From: Tyto alba
Taxonomy: Eukaryota; Chordata; Aves; Strigiformes; Tytonidae
NCBI RefSeq assembly: GCF_018691265.1
Contig: NW_024881329.1
Span: forward strand, 5,332,001 to 5,396,000
Reading direction: 5' to 3'
Length of the DNA: 64,000 bases
The position numbers and the translations under genes were made by a program. The notes beneath the pieces were generated by a model. That model ran no database searches. It worked only from the letters and a program-made list of their open reading frames with translations, and had not been told where the DNA came from. Shown in pieces: positions 41,848-55,133 of the stretch (the stretch's first letter is position 1; each line of letters begins with the position of its first letter).

Positions 41848-44800
41848 AAAAATAGATTCCATTTTGAAAATTCAAAGCTCTTTTGTAAATTCAGAAAAAA
41901 AATGGTTTTAAGCTTTTTAAAAATTGAAACATGTATTGAAGGTTTTGCTGAAAAGCATGTTACTTACATAGAAAATTAGGGTGGTTCTTTTGCTATGAAA
42001 CTAAGTATGGTAAAGTCAGCATTTATTCTTATAGGTTTTCTTTTTCTGACCAAAGCCATTCTTCTTATTATGTTTTCCTAATTTTTTAAGCTCTCTGGAA
42101 TGGCAATTTTAACACTGACAGAGTGCATGGGGCATCTCTAAGTGACAGCAATGTACCTTTTTAATTAAATAGCTCAGAGAGCAAGGATTTTGAAATGGAT
42201 TTGAGGAGTTCATAATCTAAGATGGGGGTGGGGGGTGCTGGAAGTGGGTTATTTGTGGTGGTTCTGGGGTTTTGTGTGTGTGAGTGGAGCTCCACTGCAT
42301 TGACTTATACTGGCTGATGATCTGATTTGGTGCATTTGAAGATTTACATCTAATAAAACCTCATCCTCAAGTCATGCTCTCCTATTTTTGCAGTGTCCAG
42401 TGAGTAGGGTAGAAATGATTGTTTCCCCCCTGCTGCCTCTTTTTGTTCTAGAATTTGGGCTTTGGCTAAATATATAGTGGTCAGCATATCTTACCCTGGA
42501 CTTGTTATCCTCTTTCCTTCCTTACACTTTCTTGGGTTCCCTCTGGTCTTTTGTGCCAGTCCCCTGCGTCTGCTAATCATAGTGTTGCTTTCTCTCAGTG
42601 TTCCCTGTCTGACTTTCCTACCTTCCGCCTGCTTAGAGAAAGTACTGCAGCAAAAGCTGTCCCTGCTGCTTAATACAAGGTTTGGTAGTGCTGTGATCTC
42701 ACCTGGCTTTCAACACCTAGTTAACAGTCTGCTAAATATTTCAGAACATGTAATGTAAAACTGGTGCTGGCAATATCTAAATGCCTTTCTAATTAGGAGC
42801 CAGGTGCTACATTGGGCAGTCTAGGTGGCAACAGAGAATCAATTTGAAAGTAAATATGTAACCATTAAATTTAAATGAAGTCTTGTATTCTGTGAGAATA
42901 TTAAGAATTCAAGCTACCATTGATAGCCTTCATCTTAACTGGCAGGTTTAATTATTATGGTTCCAAATATATTTTTAAGTCCTTACATGGATGTCATTAC
43001 TAGTATACTTAGAACTAGGTTGTGTTTTGAAAAGTTAATGATGTCAAGCCATTTTGCTAGGCTGAGGACACAAATTCAATGACTTGTTCTGTTTCCAGAA
43101 TGACTGCAATGACCTTGGTCGTGAACCTCCCTAGAACAATGGAAACGAGTTCTTTAAACAAGGAAACAAACTTGAGGTCATCCATCCCCCCCCCCACACC
43201 CCTTTTCCCATGAATTATTTGGCTACTCAAGGAGGAAACTGAGGCACAAGGAAAGTACCATTTCCAGAAGTTGTTTTTTAAATATTGGAAGTCTAAAGAC
43301 AGCAGTAAGTACTGAACTGAATGTGGTCCATTTATTTAGAGTTGCTGAGGTGTAAGATTAAGTGGAAGTAAAACCAGATTTGCTGATTCTTGGCCTTGTG
43401 ATTTAATGACAAGATCTTGTTCCCTTGAAGTATGTAGAGATTTATTTATATTTCTGTCTGCATGTCTGCTTCTGTGTACCTTAGAAACAAAGACATAGTC
43501 CAACTAAACAAACAAAATGCTGGTTAGGTAATGCTGTTGTAAATTACCTTAGCTTAGGGCCCAAGAAGCAATGTATAATGTCCTCTTCGATGCTACCCTC
43601 CTTCTCACTTCAAGATCCTTCTCCCTGCAAAAGCCTCTAATGAAGTCAGTGCACAGAGTCAGTCAAAGTGCTGGGCCAAGACTCAAATGATGTAAAGGTT
43701 TTATCCATCGCTCTGCAACAAACTTTCTTCTGGCAGTGTCTCAGTCTTCTTCAGTACTTATTGGTAAAATGTGATTCATACTACTGCTGTTTTTCTTACC
43801 CTTTGACAGGCCTAACTAGACTTTAAACTCTAGCTATAGTCCATGTCTCACTATGTCTTGCTATTCTTATGACTGTATCTATCACCTGTCTGGAGAGGAC
43901 ACTGTCAATAATAACCGCAGGTGCTAATGGTATTGCCATTGCAATAAAATGTCTCAGTCATGTTGGTGGAGTGATAAGTTCATGTCATCAGCAGGGTTGA
44001 TGGCGAAGGCAGAAGAAGCAGGCAAAGAGCTAGGGAAAGGCTCTATTACCTGTAGATGGAAGTGAATTACATACTGAGAAGTCGTTTACATCTGAAGCCT
44101 TTTGTCACACTTTCATGGTACGTTATCATCAGCTCTCAAAAATACAGTCCAGATCTTTCTAGCTTTCAATGTTTTGAGTTTTTAGGACAGATGCTCTTGC
44201 AAATTAAGACCAGTTAAAGAGAATAGCTTAGGTCTGCTCTTGGCAAGAGGATTTCGGAAAGAACACAAGCACTCCTTTCATTAAAAAGGGAACTGTAGCC
44301 AAGACTTGCAACTGTGCTGTCATCAGTTTTTATATCCAGACAGTTTCTATGATACTCATTCCTCCCCATTCACCATAGGGGAGAATCAATAATAATTGAT
44401 ATGTGTTAGTGTTTGCAGGCATTTTAAGGTTTTTTGCATATTGAATGCCTAGGAAAGAAGGCTATTACAACAAAGACTAACAAATATCACCATAAAACTG
44501 CCCGTGTTTCGTGGACTGCTTCTAGGAGTTCTGTGTTTAAAAAAAAAAAAAAGAGAATGGCATAATATGGGTCTAACAGTGACTTGTAATTTTTAAATCA
44601 ATATAATACTTTTATGAAATTATATGTGCATAAGAAGTAGATCCAGCAGATAAGTCACAGATATTGTGCTGTTCACTTGAAGAACAACTACACTGGTCTT
44701 CAGCATAGGCTTTGTGTATTCTTGCCTCCTTCCTGTCCTTTCCCTTTTCTGTTGTGTTTGTGATATCAGTATGAAACTATGCCCTACCATGGCTCCATAT

Positions 44801-45488
44801 CATAAGGTTTTGAATAAAATTGGGTTGTTCAGAAGGTGAGGCAAACCGCTACATTTTTTTTCTGAGTATCTGTAGACTGCAGTAAAGACCAAAGACTAGC
44901 TTCCTGCATGTTACAAATCAACCAAGTTCTACTTACTTCAGCAATCACAATAATTTAAACAAGAGCAAGTGGCTTTTTCTCCTTAACTTTCTGTCACAAA
45001 AGCTGAGTACCGAGATATACTTCTACCCTGAAGACTAAGCTCCTTATTTGGTTCTTTCAAGTAAATCTAATGGTCTCAAGGAGGGGGGAAATGTATCTTG
45101 TGTATTGTAATTTCTTGGTCTTTCTTTTTCACCAATGACTGTAAACAGGTAATTTTTGCCCCTACTTATATTAAGATTTTACAAGCTACGCTGGGAAGCT
45201 GTTGACAAGATCATAATAAATTATCAATTTCATTAATGAAAGGAGTGTAAATGTAGAATTTTGGGAACAGTAACAACCAGGGGTTGTCCTGATGTAGAGG
45301 TGTTCCAGCACCCTGCTAGCCTAACTTCAGGGTTCAGGTTTTTTGCTAAGAAAAAACATCTGTTCATGGAAACTTATCTGAGTCTGGGAAATGTCCTGTC
45401 AATTGAAGAAGGTAAGAAATTGTGCCTCCTTGGAATATTTTGCCACTACGGAAACACTCAGAATACAAAAGATCAAAGCTGCAATTGT

Positions 45489-45516
45489 ATTATTATTATG
45501 TTATTATAATAATAAT
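45489..45516. repeat. ATT/AAT inverted repeat
   Basis: An ATTATTATTAT arm faces an ATAATAATAAT arm with a loop of only a few bases, giving an almost fully self-complementary AT-only hairpin. Confidence 0.8.
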
Positions 45517-47145
45517 GGTATATTTTGCATCTTATGTTAAGATGATGCATTGCAGATGGACTTTTGAGGTCCATCCAGTATTTATACCCAGAGGATTCTA
45601 CCTGCTGGTGTGTGAAGCATCTTTTGGAGATATCTGTGCTCAGATTTCATTGGAAATTGTCTTCTTCCAAAGAGACTGTGGCATTGTTAAATTCAAGACA
45701 CACAGGCTTTGTGTTGAAAAGCTAAGGAAGGGTTCCCGAGAGGATTTTAAAGAACTGGTTTGAAGAGGGAAAAGGGAGTGCTTCCTGACCAGGAAAATAA
45801 AAGCTGTTCTTGTTAAAAAGGTGGAAGACAGTAGAAAAAAGACTTACGGGTTGTCAGGAGCAAAGATGAGGAGCTTAGGAGAAACCGAGGGCAGGAAAAG
45901 GTCTTAGCTGCAGTCAGGGAACCCTCTGCAGAGTGTGAGCAGGCTCAAAAGCTGGGTCAAAATAAGGGACTTTAGAAAGAAAAGTAAGATTGAATTTAGT
46001 ATTGGTAGTTGTCAGTGGAAAACAAAGGCAGCTTAATGTGCAGGGCAGAAGTAAGGGGTCTGAAGCAGTAGAATAAGACTTCTTAAGGAAGTAAGAATCA
46101 AGAGTGGAAGAATGCAATGAAAATGACAGCAAGACAGAGGAGCACAATTCAATGAGAGACTGAGGAGATGAAGGGTAGGAGGTAAGAGATGATATTGTGT
46201 TGTGGCAGATTCAGATTAAGAGCACTGGAGGGGTGTTTGGAATAAAATAGAGAAGTTGGCCAACATAGCAGGATATGTCTCAGACGTGGTTGGAGATAAA
46301 TGGGAAATACTGGTGCACAGATTTGGGGAAAAAATCCATAATAACAGGTTTAGGAAGCAAACCTAATATGTTTTCTTCACTTTTTATGAGGTTAATGCTT
46401 CTTAAGATTCTTGGGACATTTCCATGTATTATCCTCTTAATTTTCATAAAGGTATGGATATGCATAAAAGAAAGGAGAATGTAGAGAGTGGAGAAAAAGA
46501 CCAAGAATAAAACCCTCAAAGTTAAAACAGAATGGGAGAGAGGAGGGTAGGGATACAGAAGATCAAAAATGAAAATACATAACAAAGCAGAGTTATTGAA
46601 ATAGAGGTAGAAACCTTTAGAGTTGCACATCTTTTCCAGGTGTAATCACCTTCATATAGATGTGAGCTAGCAAGGTACAAAATTATTGTAAATGATTCTA
46701 AAATGTGATTATCTTGACAGACTGATTATATTTGATTGTGTTGATTATGGCTATTAAAATATTTTTTCTCTGATGAAAAAATGTATCCTCATAGTTTAAT
46801 TGCAAGTATCCAAAACGTAGATTTAACAAATTGCATATGCCTTCTGCTTAAAAGCTCTATTTTAAATGTGAGTGAAGAAAAACAAACAGATGCAAAATGT
46901 GATAATTTGTTATAGGGTGCTTTGAAGAAACTCTTTTCTGGAGAACTTGTGTTTCTTCCTTGCTCATCCCTGAAGCAATGTAGGCTACATTTCATTCAGA
47001 GGAAACAAACTGCTGTCATTTTGAATTAAATGCTTAGGTAGTTCAGGTGAGCCTTTTAAGTAGTTTTAGCAGAAAAAAAAAAAGAAGAAATGTTATGTTG
47101 TGTTGTGGAATGTCTCATCTGGAAAGTGATTAAGGGAATAGTCCA

Positions 47146-47403
47146 TCTCTCATGTGAAGAAAGACTTAGGTTGCTGGGACCGTTTAGTCTGGAGAAGAGA
47201 AGGTTTGGGGGGGGACCTTATTAATGTAACCTTAACCTGAAGGGAGGATTCAAAGAAGATGGAGCCAGGCTCTTTTCAGTGGCATGCAGTGACAGGACAA
47301 GAGACAAAGGGCAATGCTGAAACACAGGAGAGGTTCCCTCTGTACCTCAGGAAACACTTTTTTACTGCGAGGGTGACTGAGCACTGATTTAGGTTTCTGA
47401 CAG
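47146..47403 (+). mobile_element. CR1 LINE fragment, plus orientation
   Basis: Reads in CR1 sense: GTTTAGTCTGGAGAAGAGAA, a G-rich GGGGACCTTATTAATGTAAC, CCTGAAGGGAGGATTCAAAG, GGAGCCAGGCTCTTTTCAGT, GTGACAGGACAAGAGACAAA, CAGGAGAGGTTCCCTCTGTA and TCAGGAAACACTTTTTTACT. The 3' tail is missing, so this is an internal piece. It is the only CR1 copy recognised here in plus orientation. Confidence 0.92.
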
Positions 47404-47671
47404 CGGTTGTGGATGAATGTGTATTTTCTATTTAACAGGTTCTCTTTTTACCTGAGGCTGTGTGTGATTGTATCCAATATTAAAGAAGCGTCTGAGGTTT
47501 GTCATGGGACTGGGTTTTGTGTTGCAACTGTCTTGAGCCCTTTTGACTGCAAGCAAATTTTTTTTTTTCAAAGAATCTGAAAATCAGTGCTCTTTTGCAG
47601 TGGTATCCAATGCATTCATTCAGACTGATCTTCAGATCTGTCATTTTGAAGTGCTGGTTGCCTTCTAAACC
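47404..47671. other. KCNC1: Short intronic spacer
   Basis: Noncoding sequence between the CR1 fragment and the AAGGG array; nothing recognised. Confidence 0.5.
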
Positions 47672-47770
47672 GAAGGGAAGGGAAGGGAAGGGAAGGGAAG
47701 GGAAGGGAAGGGAAGGGAAGGGAAGGGAAGGGAAGGGAAGGGAAGGGAAGGGAAGGGAAGGGAAGGGAAG
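47672..47770. repeat. (AAGGG)n pentanucleotide microsatellite
   Basis: A perfect, uninterrupted 99-bp array of GAAGG units (19.8 copies) on the plus strand. The plus strand is all purine and has a GGG run every five bases, so it meets the usual G-quadruplex pattern and is a polypurine/polypyrimidine tract able to form triplex DNA. KCNC1 is transcribed from the other strand, so its RNA would carry CCCTT repeats. Copy number is likely to vary between individuals. Confidence 0.98.
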
Positions 47771-50700
47771 ATGAAGTTACAGCTGAGTATTTAAAATCTA
47801 GTGCCAAGCCTCAAGAAGCTAGTAGCATTTCCAGCTGTCTTGACTCTGACCAGTTATTGGCTTTGAAAGTCTTTTTCTTTTGATGGGAGGAGCTAAAAGG
47901 AGAAAAATGAGGAAAGGAAAGGGAAAATGATGACTTGAAAGAAAAGAAAGTTGAGACAGGTATTTCTTTGGGAAGAAAAATAAATGGCCTATGGACTAAA
48001 GAATGAAAATGTAAAATATTTTTGCAGATTAAATACTACATGACAATGCTGACAGGAGGTGGGAGAGCAGACAGAATTTCTGAGTGTTTCTGCAATTCTT
48101 CATTCATGAATGTTTCCCTCTGTAGTTTTGAGAGTCTAGAGTATTTTGTGTGCGTGTGTGTATCCAGTTGTAAAATGTTAAATGTGGCCAAGTGATTTAG
48201 GAATCTAAGAGCGATTTCAGGAAGATTTAGGCTGTATTTCTGTGAACATCTGTGGGATAACAAGTCTGTCACTTTTTGATAATTGGACCTTGACTTTTCC
48301 ATTATTTCAGTGCTTCTAGAAAATATTCTAAACCCTTACAGAACTATTACTTTTCTGTTTACCAAACTGCCATAATTTCCCCCAAAATTTCTTTAGTGCT
48401 TGTGTTCCACTTTTTCCTTTTATGTGAGTTTTGATGTGTTGTATTTGATGCATGTAATGGCACTTTCAAGGACATGGGGCAATGCATTTTCATTAACTTT
48501 GTAACCAAAACATGCTTTTGAAAAAGGTCTGTTTGACTTCAAGACAAAATGTATGACAAATTTCACTCTTAAGTACTGAATGAGCCGGACTGGAGGTTCT
48601 AGAGTTACCATCAACACTTTCCAGTTGTTGCTGTCTAGAGAGCTGCTTGCATAACCATGTTTGTTAGCAAGTGCTGATGATCCATGACTCTACCTGGAAT
48701 CAATCGGAGCAAAAAAATGTGTGGCAGCTCTGCTACTCAGACGCAGGCACCTTAAATATATATCCATTTGAGGATGTTGTCAAAATGTTTAATTTACATT
48801 ATTTTTTGCTTAGTTGTTAAACAATGTGAGGTGAGAGGGTGTAGGGCACCAGAAATACCTGTTTAGATCCATGTTAGTTTGCACAGTGTCAGTTTACTGA
48901 GGACAATTGATATAATAGTCTAATTTTTTAATAATTAAGGTGTTCTCAGCAAGGGTTGCAGGATACAGGGGAAATTGTCCAAGCTTCTAAACAGTTAGGA
49001 CTTCCATGGGCAGCTAACTCCCTCCCACAAATTCAATAGTCCTAAAGATGAATACTAATTAGAAGAAAGTATGTGCCAGACACTCAGCTGGTGGAAAAGG
49101 AAATCATTCTCTTCCCTGCAGTGCTGCCAGGCTCACTTACATCAGATGAGAGTCTGACCAAATGTCCCAGAAGACAGTGCAGTGCATATAGAAGATCAGT
49201 ATAGGAGAGCCTAAACCTTGGGACCATAAGTGAATACTAAATCTGTCAGGAAAGCTGCCTTCAGAACTTCATTGGAAATGGCTTCATCACCATAATTATA
49301 TATCTGAACCATCCAGGACACATCACTGTGTGCAATAAATGACTGTAATCAGTGGCAGTAGGCAAGGGAGAAGTAATTAGTGGTGCTGAGTATATGGTTA
49401 AATAGCTTTCTTTTCTCCTCTACCTACTGGTTCAAGTTAATATTATACGTGTATGTTCTAAGATCAAATTACCCGAACTAATAGGTAACATTTTCCTGAT
49501 GAGCATTCATGAGCAGACTGTTGTTCTAAGGCAGACCTGAGACCATCAAATGTTTGCTAATAGAAGAGTTAATTTTGGAATGAAGTGTAGGTGTTTGTAA
49601 CATCTGTGCGTTCTCCTGACTAATGTCTTGTCAGCTGATTCTCCGTAGACTTTGCCAATCGTATTTGTACCCTAAAGAACCAGCTGAGCAGACATATCCC
49701 AGCAGAAAACAGAACTTGGCTGCCTATTTTACAATTTCTCTTTCATGGTATTGAAGTATCTTTAGGAGGAAATCACTGCACGTGTCATCTTGTCCTCCTT
49801 ACACTGGAATTCTGTGCCATCAACAGAGTGAAGGGAGGCTGTCACTTCAGTCAGGCAGATCTTAATCCTGTAGCACTTTTGCCTGAGAGAAGTTCTCTTT
49901 GATTTGAGGATTCAGTCTGCAACACTGTGGCTTACTAAACCATTTTAAACACCACAAACTACCCTTTTGTGGTGTACAGAACATTAAGTGCTGTGTCTTG
50001 TCACCAGCTGTAGGGAGCTTTGTATCTGTAGATCATACCGGTCCTCTTTCTGTACTGAGACTCGTGAGCATGGGTTCAGAAGTCCATTTGGAAATAGTGG
50101 ACACAAAATATGAAGGACAATTACAGGCAACTGGTGCCTAAAGTCTAGATCAGTATTATTTCACTGGCTTTCTGATTATAAAGTGGTTATTTCCATACCT
50201 TTCACTGGGTATTTTATGTGAGGGATGGAATGAAAGATGCTCAGCTCTGGGCATTGCTGTGTGGACTTTAATTCTTTGGGTTTATGTATTCTACCATTTG
50301 TTTCTGCAGTCAAGCATTGTTGTTATTTAACTTTTGCACCTTTGAACAGCAAAATTTACTTTCTTTCTAGTAGATTCCCTTCCAGTAGATCGGTCAATAA
50401 TTTAATGGAAAATCTTGCTGCATTTCAGTGGACAAATCAGTACTGCACAGGCTCTATAAACAGTATTTCCCCTGGGCTTTCTGTGTGTGACTTATTGCCA
50501 TCCACAAGACTGCTTCCCTTCTGCTCTCTGTTAATCCTGGAGACAGGAGTGGCTTGGGCTGTACAGTACTTTGGGGTGATGGCATTAGGAAATGGCTTTA
50601 AATCAAGGAGTTAAAGCTTCCTTCTTATTCCTTTTCCTTTCCTTTTCAAGCGGTTCCCACAGTGCTCTTGGACATTTGGACATTTGGAGATGTACCGGTC

Positions 50701-53700
50701 CCTGAGGGTCTGTGTCATCTGCTAAGGAGTGCTCACTTCTGCGCCCATTTTAGGGAGGGACAAGGCTTTGGGCCGTCTGTGGGGCTGCGGGAGGGCTCCC
50801 CTCTCCTCTGCTGGGTGTGCTGTGACACCCTTGCCAGGAGGCAGTAGTGGGGAGCTGTTTACCTCTTGCCTACTTGCAGAAACTGCAGTCACTGCTGAAT
50901 TATGAGTTGAACGGTTCCCAGGGCAGAAATTTTCAGTCCCAGCTGGGACCTTACTGTCTAATGGTGAAACTTGGTATCTCTCTTAAGACTATTAAGTTTG
51001 TTAATAGCCAGCTTTTCTATTAAATCACTGCTTTACACTGCCTGAAAGCTATAGTACTGGAAGAATCACACTCCTGAGCAGCTTTGCAATTGCAAGATAA
51101 TTGTGCCATCCAGCCAGTGTGTGTGTTTGGGTATAACACCTGCCCTGGAATGCATATGTTTTTCTTCTAGCTCTCCATGGTCACTGAACAACTGGTCTTA
51201 TAAATAAGCTGATCTCTAGATAACATGATCATCTATTCCTTCTAGTGCTGCTTTAAGGGAAAACTGTGTTGGCTAAAGTAAAAAAAAAAAAAAAAAAAAC
51301 AAGAAATTTTTAAAAGTCATCTGCATTTTACACATTTTGATGAATAGTAAATCTAGTATAGATTCAGGTTTGGCGAGTTTACTCAAAGGATCCTCTACAA
51401 TTAGGCATTGGTCAGGGATCAGAAGGAAAGCCTGGCCTGAGCTCTTTGAGGGGTTGCAGGCTTTGATTCATGTGCTTTCCACTGAAAGTAATGCAAAGTG
51501 ATTATATTCCTTGCAGTGCTTTGAAAATCTTACCTTGAAATTCTGTCCCAGAGTGATATAAAAGCTTTCAGTCAGCAGAGAGCCTTGAATTTGCTTTCCA
51601 TATGCCAGTGAATTATTGAAGAGTGTGGAAAATTGTTTGCCTGGGTATAATGGCAATCCATAGTCAACAGGGAATTTGGAAGCAGGTGATAAAACTTCAA
51701 AAGAAGGCTTTGATACAGAAAAATCAGTAGTGTTTCTTTGCTTTTGTTACAGTTTGTGTTGAAAGCACTTCACACACATTTTCAGACAATGCAGAAATGA
51801 CAAAAGCCTATTTTGGGGGTAAATTGGGCCTGTTAAAAGTTGCTGGTGTTGCAGAAGGGGTGACTTGGGGTGTCTGTTTAATTCCTCACTGCTCTCATCT
51901 GATGGATCATCTTTGTTCTGCTTCACATTTTGTCTTTTGTCTGTCAGTTTACAAATGTAACAACTGCTGGTAATGACTACCTCTAGCTGGCATTTGCACA
52001 AAGTCTATCATAAAGGGTTGCCAACCTTGCTTTTGGGGCCTTGTGGACATTTTTATGTCAAAATAATAGTCTTTACATTTTTCTTGTTCTGGTTAGTTGC
52101 ACTTCAGCATTGAGACTCCAATTGTCTTTTTTTAATTAGCTTTGCTTCATGACTGCTGATAACGGTACCCTGTGTATATGAGTATTTTATATTATGAAGA
52201 GTATACTAAACTGTAAAACTTACTTCCAAGAAATGTGCCTAATTTAGAGTGTATGTTTTCTAAAAAGTGGCTTTAATGTACATTTGTCAGGCAGGTCTAT
52301 GAGATTTGTAGACCCCAATGCTTCTGTGAAGGACCTGAGGAGAGGACTGTATTTAGACTTTCTTAGGAGGATTCCATACAAATCTTAATTAAATTATGAA
52401 ATACAGTAAAACTTTGAAATATTCACTGTAAAATAAAAATAAGAATGCAGTGAGAATATATCTTTTTCTTCTCCCAATTTCAGAACTTCTAAAGAAAGGC
52501 AGTAATACCTTAAAAACTGTTGCACTTGCAAATGTTGTGTAGATTGAACTCTGGGGTTTTCACGCTATCATGCCATTAGAGGAAATAATACAGCAGTAAT
52601 TCATGATGTACCCTTGTGTTTTGATATGGATTGTTTAGGCCATAAGTTTATAAAGTCTTGTGGTCTTGAGAGGATAAAAGAAAGTTTCTGAATGGAAGAG
52701 AGACTGCCACCAGTGCCCTTTTAAGACACTGAACAGAGTGACCTCAAAGTTGACAATCTGCTGAGGAAATGCCATTTTCAGGGAAATAGAGGCCTTCACA
52801 CTTAATCATTATAACTCTTCTTTTTTCCTCCACTGAGAGACTAGAAATTTACCTTTTACATAATATGAATGTTCCCAAATGTAGTTTACTTCTGGCTTTC
52901 ATAGGGCTTTGCTATGGATTTTTTATACAGCTTTGCTTTTTCTGTAGTGATTATTTTATCCAGATTTCAAACTAGCATGGCAGCAAAGTGGGGCTGTGTT
53001 TACTCTATGTTAAATATCCTTATTTAAATGGTAGCAAAAGAGTCTGAATGCTTTTTAAAAATCCACACACTTAGTAGTTCTAGCAGTACAATATTTAAAG
53101 CAAAACCAGACATTACTGCAGAGTGATGAATTCTGAAAATGCAAGTCTTAGATTTGTAAGCCCAGCGAAACTTTGATTTCCGCCTCTCCATCCAAAGCTC
53201 TTGAAACCAGCAGTTCCCACAGAAGCCTCTTAAAAATGTTTCCACTCATTCACTGGGTGCTGAACACTTCAGAAAATCAGGTCAGTTCCTTAAGTTTCCA
53301 AATACAGATTTAGGATCCTAAATATAAGCATGTTATTCAAAAAAAAATTGGCTTCTCTTTATATAGATTGTGAAGCTACAATCAGATCCACTTGAATTAT
53401 TCTATTTCCAGCTCTTATGGAGGTCAACAATAATTGTATTTAGTTCCTGCTTTATGTATAAAATTGTCCTTCCTTGCAGGTGAGTAGGTGTGATTCTGTA
53501 AGTCCCTCTGGTTACTTGCCTCTCCCTATTAATATAACAGGCTATTTTTCTTCACTCCCAGCAACCTGGGAAACGTACTTAAATTTCCTCAGCTTTGCTT
53601 ATGTGCAGAAAGCTGTACCTTCCTTCCAGATCAAACCTTATCAGTGTCATTTCTCCAGGTTTATTCTTTCTGGGATGCCCTAAGAGGGAGTATGCGGTTC

Positions 53701-54700
53701 TTACCCTTCCGTTCAAGTTACCTTAACTAAGCCCAAAGTTTAACCACAGGGTTGGCAGCCCCTTTCCACCACTCCAAAAGCAGCTCTCTGCTTTGTCGCT
53801 ATCCCAGCTCCAACCCCAGGCACCTGCTTGGGCTGACGCTGAGCCCATGAGCCCCAGAGAAGGTCTGGAGGAAAAACTTCTCCAGAGACAATATTTTTGG
53901 TATGCTACCTGCTCTGTGGTCAGCGGCTTTCCAGCCCCACTCCTACTGCAGCACTTGGCTTTGTCTCTCTGATTCATACCTGAGAGGGAAATTGCAATTC
54001 CCATAAAGTGTGATATACCTCCAGCAGTTTATTTTAATTCTTAAAGTAACTCTGTTTACTCTTGGGTGAGGTCCCCAAGGGGAGTTTTGTCCTTAATAGA
54101 CAAAGCGACTGTGAATAGCACAGTATGCTCTGAAAGAACATGCAGAGAATATGTAGTTAATAGCATACTTCATCTCAAGCCCTTACTATTAAAGCAATGT
54201 TTTCTCCTGTATTGCTTCCACATCACTGAATTTTTCTTTTACGTAGGAGGGCTAAAACAGAAAGTAATAAGAATGCCTGTCTTTTCTGTACCGCCTTTTA
54301 TCCTAAAGCCTCTATCTGCAAGAATTCTTTTGCCATAAATCAGAGCATCTCTAAAACTTCTCTGGTTTATCTCAACTGAGAATCCTACCCTGATAAATAT
54401 AAAAACCATATACAAAGTATGTGTATAAAATACATACACAAGTGAGTTTTTTTCACCTCTGGAATCGAATGGAGTGAACATGGCATATATTTAGACACTA
54501 TAATTAAAGACTGAAAACTGAGATGTATGCTCCACATCTGAACAAACCTGCTGGAAGAGCTGAAGTGAGCATACTATGGTTACAGTCACCCTATAGGAAT
54601 CTGGCATGAGTGCAGACACTGCGCTCTGAGCCTTTGAAATTATACAAGTCAAATAGCTGGGTGCTGATGGCCATCTGGGAATTCAGTTGGCAAAAGAAGT
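47771..54700. other. KCNC1: Intronic stretch, no gene recognised
   Basis: About 7 kb, AT-leaning. A purine-rich tail (about 47880-47985) follows the AAGGG array. An A20 run lies at 51280-51299. The longest open frame (125 residues, 50237-50614 plus) has no recognisable domain. Confidence 0.5.
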
Positions 54701-55133
54701 GATGTGCTGGCACAGAGCTCTTGGAGCCGTTTCCTGCAGTAGCTGTCCCACTGCTTTTCTGTGTAGAGCAGAGCGAGGGTGCGTGCAATGCTAATCCTCT
54801 GTCAGCAGAGAGAGCGTGCTGCAGGTCTCATTTCATGCTGCAGAAGCTTCTCCCGAGAGCCATCAGCCCTCAGTCAGAGGCACACAAGTCCCTCTCCCCC
54901 GTGGCTGGAGGAGGGCCAATACAGCTGCACTGATGAAGCTACCATGAGGTCTTTATCAATGGCAAATTACTGTTTCCTCCCTCAGCAGCTCCAAAACAGA
55001 GCACCTTGTAAAGAGACAAGCTCCAAACTGAGTGAACTGGAGCTCAAGGCTGGGTGTGAACTTGAGTCTCTGGAAGACCGAGTGCCCTGGCAAAGCAACA
55101 CAGTGAAATCTATCACTGTGCCAAACTTCTGAT
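54701..55133. other. GC-richer intronic segment with a 117-codon frame
   Basis: A compositionally distinct block inside AT-leaning intron. A plus-strand open frame (54779-55132, 117 codons) and an overlapping one (54721-54933) run antisense to KCNC1. Neither resembles a known protein, and no promoter or splice context is evident. It could be a conserved noncoding element, an old repeat or chance. Confidence 0.4.

Larger units (their letters stand above)
37000..47145. other. KCNC1: Long intronic stretch, no gene recognised
   Basis: About 10 kb. Landmarks are an A18 run (38878-38895), an A15 run followed by CAAAACAA and C10 (41815-41847), a G-rich patch (42224-42270), C10 (43186-43195), an ATT/AAT hairpin (45489-45516), and a purine-rich stretch (about 45740-46620). 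A 127-residue minus-strand open frame (37964-38347) has no known domain. Confidence 0.5.

Noticed and set aside
42224..42270. Canonical G-quadruplex
   Set aside because: There are four G runs, but the last two spacers are about 10 and 17 bases, longer than the usual loop limit.
47616..47807. Leu-Pro-Phe-Pro-Ser repeat protein on the minus strand
   Set aside because: It is the translated AAGGG microsatellite.
53251..53275. REST/NRSF (RE1) site, from TTCAGCACC on the minus strand
   Set aside because: Only the left half-site is present; the GGACAG half does not follow at the normal or a known alternative spacing.
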